Origin: a virus
Virus record (IMG/VR): IMGVR_UViG_3300018418_000008
Span: 21,220-85,219 of that record
Length of the DNA stretch: 64,000 nucleotides
Strand: one strand, 5' to 3'
The translations under genes and the position numbers were made by a program. The notes below the pieces were generated by a model. That model saw nothing but the letters and a program-made list of their open reading frames with translations, was not told the DNA's origin and did no database searches. Positions within the stretch are counted from its first letter, which is position 1, and the number at the start of each line of letters is the position of its first letter. Below, piece by piece: positions 16,101 to 24,300 of the stretch.

Positions 16101-18399
16101 CTGCAGCGTAGTTCGCGCCACCCATTTCGATTGGTTGGTCGTTGTATGTAACAATACCACCGTTGGCTACCAATTCACCTGTAACTTCAACACCGTGTGT
16201 ATTTGTTTGTAGACGTTCAGAACCTTCGTAGTATAATCTAACTGTGCTATTATCAGCTACATTAGCTGACATGTATAATTCTGCACCGGATTCAGACTTC
16301 AACTCAAACGTGTCGGTAATCATATTCATGTCTGTGCGAGCACGAATATCCATATTATCGGTGTTAGAGTATGCACGGCCAGCTGCTAGATAGAACATCT
16401 CCCAATCATCGCTATCACCAAGAGTAATCTTAGTTGCATCACGGTAGTTCCATGTATTAGCCGATGCATCCCAATGAACATTATTAGAATCTAATCCACC
16501 AGATCCATCGAAGTTAGCATCTTCTGTGACTCTTAACGTATCTGTATTTGCTTCACCGTGTATTTCAACGCCGGGTACTTCACCTAATTGTGTTCCTGTT
16601 GTTTCAAGTCTAGCAACACCACCATTATAAAGAACGACTTCACTCGATCCGTCATTATTAGCAGTAATAAAGCTAATAGTGCCAGGCTCGTTAGTAAGAT
16701 TAAATCCTTCGTGTACAAAAATATTTAGATCTTTATCACCAGAAACAATAATACCATCAGTTCCATCGGTGTAAATTTGGAAATTATAATCAGCGATGTC
16801 TTCGGCGCCTGTGTATGGATATGTGCCACCCATCAAAATCTTATTATTATCGAAGACTACGACATTGTCTTTTACAATCGTATCACCATCAACAACTATA
16901 CCGTGTGTATTTGTCGACAGTCTTACATTGCCTTCGTAGTAAAGTTTAACTGTGCTATTGTCAGCAACATCGGCCGACATATACAATTCGCTACCGAGTT
17001 CTGATTTAATTTCTACAATATCTGAAATGATATTAAGATCGTCGCGAGCTCGAATGTCTTGATTGTCCGTATTCGAATAGGCTCGACCGGCAGCAGTATA
17101 AAACATTTCCCAGTCATCACTGTCACCAAGAGTAATCTTAGTTGCGTCACGATAGTTCCACGTATTTGCTGATGCATCCCAATGTACGTTGTTTGAATTA
17201 AGTCCACCAAATCCATCAAAGTTTGCATCTTCTCTGACTCGAAGTGTTGTTGTATTAGCTTCGCCAAATACTTCTACACCCGGTACTTCACCTAATTGTG
17301 TTCCTGTTGTTTCGAGACGAGCATCACCATTGTTATAAAGAACAACTTCGCTCGAGCCATCGTTATTTGCAGTAATAAAGTTTATCGTACCGGGCTCATT
17401 CGTAAGATTGAATCCTTCGTGCACGAAAATATTTAGATCCTTATCACCTGATACAATAATACCGTCTGTGCCATCAGTATAAATCTGGAAGTTATATGTT
17501 GCAATATCTTGTGTGCCATCATATGGGTATGTTCCACCCATCATGATTCGACCGGTATCAAACATTACGATGTCATCTTTGATAATAGTATCACCATCGA
17601 CTACAACACCATGAGTATTCGTGGAGAGTCTAAGATTTCCTTCGTAATATAGCTTGACTGTGCTGTTATCTGCAACATCAGCTGAGATATAAAGTTCTGA
17701 ACCTATATCTGACTTCAGCTCGAAGTTATCTGTAATAAAGTTGACGTCAGTATTTGCACGAATGTTCATGTTCTCTGTGTTGACATACATTCGACTATCT
17801 GCGTCAACAAATAAGAATTCTGCTTGACCTGTACCGCCTACAACTTCTGAACCCGAATCTTTACCAAAGACTGCACGGACATTATCATTAAAGCTGAGGA
17901 TATTATCAGCATCTTCCCACTTCAACTTTGGATTAACGGCTGTGCCGCCATTGCCTACGAACAAAACATCATGTCGTAGTTCTGTATTGGCTTCTACTTG
18001 AAGACCGTACATTGTATCGACATATACAACGTTACCTTCATCTGTAAATGTAGTATTTGAAACTACGTAAAGTGTATCGGCGCTAATATTATTAGTTGCT
18101 GGATCCCAGTTGCCGCCCCTTAAACCACCAAAGCTTCCGTTAGCGAAAACATTATCATCTGATCCGTCGTTTCCACCATCATTGAGTACAACCATTGTGT
18201 TGGCAGTAAATTGACCGAAGAGTGTCGCATTACCCCAAGTCATAGAACCACCGGGCAAACTATTTGCAGTCATTGCCTGTGTAGTACCGGGAACTGTGTT
18301 ACCTCGGATGATCAACAACATCTCATTGGTTTTTTGTAACCAATCGCTAAATGAGTCGTTAGCTGGATCTATCTGATCAAAACCTGAAAGTAATGCCAT
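13135..18399 (-). CDS. giant repetitive tail fibre (1754 aa)
   Basis: A short N-terminal attachment region (SGFDQIDPANDSFSDWLQKT) is followed by a long shaft of beta repeats with recurring EANTxTLRV, GGDLxIYHD, ELYMSADVADNSTVKLYYEG and LQTNTHGxEVTGE motifs. Three successive blocks in the first half repeat at 708 bp (236 aa). The C-terminus (from ~1640) carries a small globular domain with FKYFVHGEVTNDDTKGYAVEI. Likely the long tail fibre shaft. Lack of Cys and regular spacing fit a trimeric beta-helix. No chaperone gene was identified next to it, although the adjacent 61-aa coiled-coil protein is a candidate partner. Confidence 0.8.
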   Translation of the reverse strand: MALLSGFDQIDPANDSFSDWLQKTNEMLLIIRGNTVPGTTQAMTANSLPGGSMTWGNATLFGQFTANTMVVLNDGGNDGSDDNVFANGSFGGLRGGNWDPATNNISADTLYVVSNTTFTDEGNVVYVDTMYGLQVEANTELRHDVLFVGNGGTAVNPKLKWEDADNILSFNDNVRAVFGKDSGSEVVGGTGQAEFLFVDADSRMYVNTENMNIRANTDVNFITDNFELKSDIGSELYISADVADNSTVKLYYEGNLRLSTNTHGVVVDGDTIIKDDIVMFDTGRIMMGGTYPYDGTQDIATYNFQIYTDGTDGIIVSGDKDLNIFVHEGFNLTNEPGTINFITANNDGSSEVVLYNNGDARLETTGTQLGEVPGVEVFGEANTTTLRVREDANFDGFGGLNSNNVHWDASANTWNYRDATKITLGDSDDWEMFYTAAGRAYSNTDNQDIRARDDLNIISDIVEIKSELGSELYMSADVADNSTVKLYYEGNVRLSTNTHGIVVDGDTIVKDNVVVFDNNKILMGGTYPYTGAEDIADYNFQIYTDGTDGIIVSGDKDLNIFVHEGFNLTNEPGTISFITANNDGSSEVVLYNGGVARLETTGTQLGEVPGVEIHGEANTDTLRVTEDANFDGSGGLDSNNVHWDASANTWNYRDATKITLGDSDDWEMFYLAAGRAYSNTDNMDIRARTDMNMITDTFELKSESGAELYMSANVADNSTVRLYYEGSERLQTNTHGVEVTGELVANGGIVTYNDQPIEMGGANYAAAHNFTIVTDGTDTTITETANDLFVRVQDNFRVTDDTGVTSLIVANTSGEVTLYHNNNQKLQTNNYGIEVTGEANTGTLRVRTDANFDGTDANGDILLDSNNMSWDGSANTLYLKDSSPIVIGDGGDLSIYHDGTNSYIEEANTGSLIIEGTNLVLRATDDSRYLEGIDGTGTRLYSPDDTIALVANNNQIHITDLANTSTLRVRSTSLFEGSIDIEGSTSVNTLTWTKSSNTLNFDDDNFATFGTGGDLSVYHDANNSYIENITGELYIQGDGITIRSHTGTEEFITADVGGAVTLYWDDAIKLQTNTNGIEVTGQVIASTGFVTYNDQKIEMGGTNYADAHIFEIYTDGSNSYITETGGGDLNVQANNLILEATDGTDYFVATSGANTTIHHGDGTQILEIRTDGVDIEGEANTDTLRVQGNAKFEGTDDTIYLEWLAGTKVLDFNDDVKARFGDNHDLEIYSDGSISHILESGSGNLVIEGTNLTLRATDDTNYMAATDGGSVQLYYAGEGANNIVRVSTTNLGVDIEGEANTDTLKVQGDAAFQNGGNDEINWEATNNILNFNDGVKATFGTDDDLEIYFDATGNNSIIRETGGGDLYLQANGMILEDTSGNNYVDMVAGGAVSLYHNGATKLATKSTGVGVTGQLDVSTNIVADGNLTVKGNTILGDANTDTIDAVAEFVSNLIPEANTTYNIGSSDNKWNDLHLDGAMNSGSIQTGIIAGGNTTITGDVDATTFTGNGAAITNLNASNIDAGTIGDDYLPDEISSDITGTAAQANTVEIHTSTDDQEFRVAFTANTADYHDIYADSGLLYNPVDKILYADNLTVNTNITLPSEVTLALANVTDLEVSNTATILNLEVTSLEANGVAFTGTGGDVTSNVATLIDTFPIEQTRGFKYFVHGEVTNDDTKGYAVEINVITTDTGADTKIFYTRYGEVESGMADVNLVPQLAANNTHIDLMATCDSATATDIHRFNVLKIETRDNGV
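15900..17760 (-). repeat. 708-bp direct repeats inside the giant fibre gene
   Basis: The block coding ELYxSAxVADNSTVxLYYEG occurs near 16250, 16960 and 17670, that is at exactly 708-bp steps measured at the same codon (16260, 16968, 17676). Intervening text such as the GTYPY..., KDLNIFVHEGFNLTNEPGTI and DWEMFY motifs is also duplicated with few changes. Boundaries are approximate. Confidence 0.75.
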
Positions 18400-18403
18400 T
18401 ACT

Positions 18404-18589
18404 TTATCCTACTGTTAAATCTTTGATTATTTTTTTTAAATCTGCGATTTCGTTTTCTAACCGTGAAACACGAGCTGACAAATCTACTTCTCTTTTTGCC
18501 CGGCGTCTTGCTAATTTATATTGTTCGAATTCATCGATATTATTATTTATAAACACACCTTCATCAATCTTCACTAAACTTTCTGACAT
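18404..18589 (-). CDS. small coiled-coil protein (61 aa)
   Basis: The C-terminal half is a clear coiled coil (VSRLENEIADLKKIIKDL) preceded by a basic patch (YKLARRRAKRE). It sits between the 921-aa baseplate/fibre protein and the giant fibre, with TAATG overlap to the former. It may trimerise or bridge fibre and baseplate, or act as an assembly helper, but this is inference. Confidence 0.7.
   Translation of the reverse strand: MSESLVKIDEGVFINNNIDEFEQYKLARRRAKREVDLSARVSRLENEIADLKKIIKDLTVG
18544..18551 (-). promoter_or_regulatory. possible late promoter (TATAAATA)
   Basis: Perfect octamer inside the 61-aa gene, 144 nt upstream of the giant fibre ATG. Farther from the start than the other late promoters, so a chance match is possible. 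Confidence 0.35.
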
Positions 18590-21354
18590 TATGCAGAAAC
18601 TCCTATAACTCTGTAATCATCAACTTTAGGTGTTAATTTACGATCTTCCGCCAGTAACACAATCTTTATTGCAACAGTATCATAGTTATCATATGATTCA
18701 CCTGATACACCAAAGTATCTAACGATATCGTCATTTTCGATATTCTTAAATGCAGTATATGGTGTCGTTAGTGTATCAATTTTTAAACCATCTTGTGCTA
18801 TACTGGTATTTGATACAGGTTCATTCAATGTAATTGATCCAGCATCTGAAGTTTCAACTGAAAATACTCCATAATTATCTGAGAAAATAGGACTATAAAT
18901 TTTAATTACGTCGCCTGCTGATACATCTGTACCAGTTCCAGATGTTGTCGTTAAAACTGCACTATCTAATGTAGCCGTATATTCTCCACTCAATGTTGTT
19001 GCAGAAGGTGGATAGAATGGAAATCCGTATTCATATTCTCTATAATCCGTTCTATTCAAAGATGATGAATAATCATCAATAGAAGATAAATTTGTCAATT
19101 TGGTCCAATACTTATCATCGAACGATGCTGGATCATCTGAGTTTAGAATTTTAGCATAAATTTCAATTTCTGTTTGTCGTGGTCTGTATGCATTAATAAT
19201 AACACGTATGTCCTCGGCTCTTTGGCCATCAAACTCTAATTTCTTAGAAATATGTTTAGTAATCGCATTACCATCATTCGTATGTTCGTTAGTCGAATCA
19301 TTGTTAATAGCAAATCTATGAGCAACAACCTGTAATTCATCAATTTCAAAAGCTGGTACATTATAGACTTTTGTTTTTTGTCCATTATAAACAAATGATA
19401 GATTAAGTATAGATGATTTTGAATCGCTTGATGCATTATGCATATTAGTAGATTGATCAACTTCTATTGATTTTGATAGAATTTCAGCAGTATAGTCAAC
19501 ATTATTTACTGCGTTCAAATACATATTTGGAGTAGTATCATCTAATTCATATACACCACCGCCAACCGATTCTGCAAATTTGTAATAAGATGTAGCATCG
19601 AATTCAGTAGGCAAATCACCATTCCAAGCTGTTCTAAAAATAGATACATCAAGAGTATCCATATAATCAATTGTACCTGTAGATCCTGATTGATGACCTA
19701 TAATAGTATCGGCTGCCCAAAAACGTTTAGTATTATCCACATCATATTGTGTAACATTTACTGACGAATCATTCAATCTCATAAATTTAAAATCGAAATC
19801 ATATACTTCGATTCTTCCAATTACTGTGTTTTTAAAACTACCATTAGTAATTGTTCTTTCACAATATTCTTCTACATATATTTTAGTTGATGACGGTGCA
19901 GCGATACTCGTATCTACTGTAAATATTTGTACAATTGTACTATCTGTACCATCTATTACAACTAACTTATCGCCGTCGTTAACAGATGCCATTCCTGTTC
20001 CGGTAATAACTTTTTGACCTGCTGTAATTGAAATACCAGTAGAATCTGCTGTTTTATCTTTATAAACCCATTCGCCGGGCATCCAATTATCGTCTGTGCC
20101 ATAAACTAATTGTATAAATTCATAGTCTTTGTGTATAAAGTTTACTGATACATCACCGATATTATATTCAGCAATATTTACATCGAATTTTAAATCTAGA
20201 TTTGTATCAGGTTGCCAAGGTCGTTCTCTCTTAGCACTTAAGACTGCACCGCGACTAGCAGAAGTACGTGCAGGATAATAATCACCTTGATGTTCTTTTG
20301 ATGATCCACCTGAACGCTGTTCGGATCTATTACCATTTACCAATAATAAATCACCTTTTTGACTGTACCAAAAAATATATTCTTCATCTTCTGGTTGTAT
20401 ACAAAGAGCATATGATTTATTGGTGTCAACAGTTACTGGAGAATCGAATTCAAATCTAGTACCTGATGCAGCGAGTGGTGAAGCTTTAGTTTCGTGCCAT
20501 TCTGCTCGAGCGACACCGTCTTCAAATCGAGCACTGATATTTGGACTTCCATCTGCATTACATTCCAACAAAATAACGTTAATGCCCGGATTTTTTCGGC
20601 CGCTTCTATTACCTGTTTGGCCAGGCTTTCTTCGTAAATATAAAACTACATCTGTGATATCGACAGTTTTTGATCCACCGACAAGTCTGGAATTAATGAA
20701 AAACGTTTGATAAAATGCACCAGTTGTTTCGGTTGGTCGTCTTGGTCGATGTTTACCTGTTTTTGGCAGTGTTGCATCTGCAATAATACCCGGAGGTAAC
20801 GCGTCATCACCAATATTAGCTTCGTCATCAATTGTACTACTATTATATTGAAACTTTACAGTTTTAATTCTTGAATCAGAATCAGGATTATTAACTTGTG
20901 AATACTCGATAAGTTTAATTTTTTCCCGACCTTTATCATGACTCTTACTACGCTGCCGATATTGTTTCCACAGTTCGACTGCACTACGTTGACCAGCCGT
21001 AGGAGTACCGACAGTACTAATAGCATCGCCGCCAAAGTTCATTACCGTTAAATCTAATTTACCAGCATCATCAGTTTTTAAATATGTCAGTATGCCTCTA
21101 TTGCCAGCCCGGTGTAAATTATTTTTTATAGATTCACCGATAGGTAAAGAGAAATCAGTCACATCTTCAAATTGTTGACCGGGTTTATTATCTAACATTA
21201 CCTTATAACGAGTATTAGGTTTTAACCCAGCCGCTTTGATTTTAGTTAAACCACCTGGCACATGATTCAACTCATATTTTTCAGGCAATGAAAAGAAATT
21301 ATCATCTTTTTGCTTTAAAGCTGCTAAATTTCCTATTAATCTTTTACGAGCCAT
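18589..21354 (-). CDS. large baseplate/fibre connector protein (921 aa)
   Basis: The N-terminus (RKRLIGNLAALKQKDDNFFS, then KAAGLKPNTRYKVMLDN) and a jelly-roll region ending in YALCIQPEDEEYIFWYSQKG (residues ~325-345) resemble the large structural proteins that follow DUF4815 proteins in marine T4-like phages. It occupies the place of T4 gp10/gp9 at the wedge periphery where fibres attach. The second half has repeated strand motifs and ends DDYRVIGVSA. Starts 12 nt after the 1919-aa gene. Function as fibre-baseplate connector is inferred from order. Confidence 0.65.
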   Translation of the reverse strand: MARKRLIGNLAALKQKDDNFFSLPEKYELNHVPGGLTKIKAAGLKPNTRYKVMLDNKPGQQFEDVTDFSLPIGESIKNNLHRAGNRGILTYLKTDDAGKLDLTVMNFGGDAISTVGTPTAGQRSAVELWKQYRQRSKSHDKGREKIKLIEYSQVNNPDSDSRIKTVKFQYNSSTIDDEANIGDDALPPGIIADATLPKTGKHRPRRPTETTGAFYQTFFINSRLVGGSKTVDITDVVLYLRRKPGQTGNRSGRKNPGINVILLECNADGSPNISARFEDGVARAEWHETKASPLAASGTRFEFDSPVTVDTNKSYALCIQPEDEEYIFWYSQKGDLLLVNGNRSEQRSGGSSKEHQGDYYPARTSASRGAVLSAKRERPWQPDTNLDLKFDVNIAEYNIGDVSVNFIHKDYEFIQLVYGTDDNWMPGEWVYKDKTADSTGISITAGQKVITGTGMASVNDGDKLVVIDGTDSTIVQIFTVDTSIAAPSSTKIYVEEYCERTITNGSFKNTVIGRIEVYDFDFKFMRLNDSSVNVTQYDVDNTKRFWAADTIIGHQSGSTGTIDYMDTLDVSIFRTAWNGDLPTEFDATSYYKFAESVGGGVYELDDTTPNMYLNAVNNVDYTAEILSKSIEVDQSTNMHNASSDSKSSILNLSFVYNGQKTKVYNVPAFEIDELQVVAHRFAINNDSTNEHTNDGNAITKHISKKLEFDGQRAEDIRVIINAYRPRQTEIEIYAKILNSDDPASFDDKYWTKLTNLSSIDDYSSSLNRTDYREYEYGFPFYPPSATTLSGEYTATLDSAVLTTTSGTGTDVSAGDVIKIYSPIFSDNYGVFSVETSDAGSITLNEPVSNTSIAQDGLKIDTLTTPYTAFKNIENDDIVRYFGVSGESYDNYDTVAIKIVLLAEDRKLTPKVDDYRVIGVSA

Positions 21355-21366
21355 TATTGTACCTTA

Positions 21367-24300
21367 TTAATGTAGTCTAGTAGTTCTAATATGTCTGGTT
21401 AGTTTATTATGTACAACGACGTTGTCGGCTGTGTAAGTATTATCACCATCAACGTGGAAGTTAAACACTTCAATACTATCATCAAACTTATGAATATTTA
21501 TTACAACTTCAGAAGATGTCATACCAGCATCAGTTAACGTTATAATTGTATCACCAATTTCTAGTTGTGATATTTCCATATCAGGATGCATTTGTGCTGC
21601 TTTAACTGCATCAACTGCTCGCCATCCTTCTGAGGTTAAAATAGGATGATATGCTGTCAATGTTAGTTTATCATTGATAGTAGCCATCGGTCTCAATTCA
21701 ACTGGAATTGGGAACAATTCTACAACATCATTAAACTCGCCATGTTGACCTACAACTTCATCGCCTACGACAATATCTTGAATATTCTTATAAGAGAAAT
21801 CACTCATTAATATTTTCGTATTTGCTACAAAGCATCCATGACCACCATGTGTTGTTTTTGGTGCTGGATCTGGTGTAGCCGGCGTCACCGGATTAGTTGC
21901 AATCGGAGGAATGCTAGGCGGCACCGAAGGTGATCTATACGGCGGCCTTCTAGTAGGTACCTTATCCGGTATTGGATTAGGTGCTGGCTGTCTTGGCGGC
22001 TGCTTAATCACTTTAGGCGGCACAGGCAAAGGATCCGGCATAGGCGGCGGAACTTTTGGTGGTGCCTTCACCGGAGGTACTACGGGCGGAGGACTTCCCC
22101 GAATGATTGGTGGCCTAACAACTACCGGAGGTACAGCTGGTTTCACCGGTGGCGCTACTGCAATTGAACAATCCGGATTTGTTGGTGTTGGATTATCACA
22201 GCCATCGTCTTGTTTTGGTGCTGGTCGTACAGGACTCGTACAAACAGGCGGTGGTGGTTTTGGTGCCACATATTTACATACTGGAACATTATTTGGATCT
22301 GATGTCGACAATTTAATGGCACACTTACCATTTGTTCCTCTTTTACCAGTAAAAACAAATGTATTTAATGTTTTATCAATAGTAGCCGTACAAAATGTTT
22401 TTGCTACTGTGCCAGATGGAGGACACGCAGGTGGAGCAGGAATAACAGGTTCAGGCACTGGTACCGGATTAGGAACAGGTATTACATAACCACATTTAGT
22501 TGAATTAGGAGCCCTATTACCAACTTGAGTACCATAATTGCCATCAGAAACATATGTTACTAATGTTGTACCAATACATTTAGTATAGAGGAATGTGCCT
22601 TTAGCTGATGAAGGTGGTCGTGTATTTCTTTCGGTCGCACCTGTGTCAAAGATTGGATCAGCAACTGTAATTGTAGGATAACAGATTTCATAGTTAAATA
22701 TTTCAGCACCCTTAATAGCACGTACTGTGATCCATTTTCCTTTTGTATAATCATAAGGAATGGAAATTTTTCCAGCACCTTTAAAACAATTGTAATTAAT
22801 AGTGCCCGATGGTGAACCGGTCAAGGTTATAGTTCCGGCTGCAGACAATGCTACAAACCACGGATTATCGGCATATGAAATAGCTGAATTTCTACTATTT
22901 TTAACAGGATATAATTTTTTATAAAGAGCAATTGCATCAGGCGGTGTTACGGCGACTGGTGTTTGTGATGCACTTGACCAAACTATATTTGCATTTTCCA
23001 ATCCACGCGTAGGCTTAGTAGATGATTGAATAATTTCAAATGCAACCTTGCCCCTCGGAATATAAAAAGTAAGATCGATATTTCTAGTTGAATTATCAGT
23101 AAAATCGGGTGCTAAGAAACTAGCTTCTTCCCAAACATTTTGTAGTTTAGACCAACTACCCGTTGAATCTCCTATATTCTTTGTATTTCTATTCGATACA
23201 AATTGACATGCATCAGTAATGGCAGGTGGCTGTGGCTCAGGAATATATGGTCCATAAGTAGCAAATTTTTGTGATAATAATCTTTTGCGTGAAAATGGAA
23301 AAGTAACTTTATTTCCTGTTCTATATGGTCCTGACTGTGCATCGAGCTTATAATCAATTGTAGATGTACCACGAGCTGGTTGCAATACATATTCATAAAT
23401 TGATGCATTATATTCAGGATTTTGAATATTTGCCAGATCATAGTTTTCAAAATTATCAACAAAGAAACCAAACTTAAATCTTTCAAGTGTAGAATCTACC
23501 GAACTTGGGATTTTTCTATTCTTAACTGAGTCTTCAAGTTCTGATATATTTTGATTATATTCTAATGCTTCTAGACGTCGCTCTAATTTTGCGATGTCTG
23601 ACATTGTATAACCTTCATTTTGATCGTCAATTCTGGTAGCTTTGATAGAATATCGATCACCACGATATCCTGAAGTATCGCGTTCGCTGATGACATTTGT
23701 GTATAGAATTGTAGTTATGTCTGTCGACAATACTTGTGGTAAACTAGGATAGGGAGCAACATCTACCTTATATAAGACAATCGCGTTTGGATCTGATTTA
23801 TCTAATTTGTTGGTATCTTGAGCAATATGAAAATCACCATCAATATCGATCATGATCTCATCTGTTCTTCCCTTATATGATCTTATATCGTATATAATAT
23901 CGCCCTGCGGCCGTGGGAATTTTAGACCACTGAGACCAGTAAATGCAATTGTTCCACTCGGATCGGTTGATGCTGTTGCATCTGTGGTAGCATCAGCAGC
24001 AGTTTGATCTACAAATGGTCTAAAGTCAAATGCTTCTCGTAAATCATACGTAATGCCTTGTACTGTAATAACAGGAATTTCAAGATTATGAATATTCGTG
24101 CCAGCTGTGGTCAATGCATCTAAATCTTTTTCATCATCAATAGGATATGAGTCAACAGTTTTTAAGCCGCCGCGGGCAGCTGGTTCCAAATAATCTACTT
24201 CGACCAAAATCGTTGCTGCTAATGACACAGATGATGTATCATTTTTTCGAAGTGATCCTAAACCCCAATAATTAGCAGTCTGACCCATATCAACAAAGAA

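Noticed and set aside
21911-22489. 192-aa glycine-rich plus-strand ORF
   Set aside because: It is the antisense of the proline-rich linker (CCN read as GGN) of the 1919-aa protein; no RBS.
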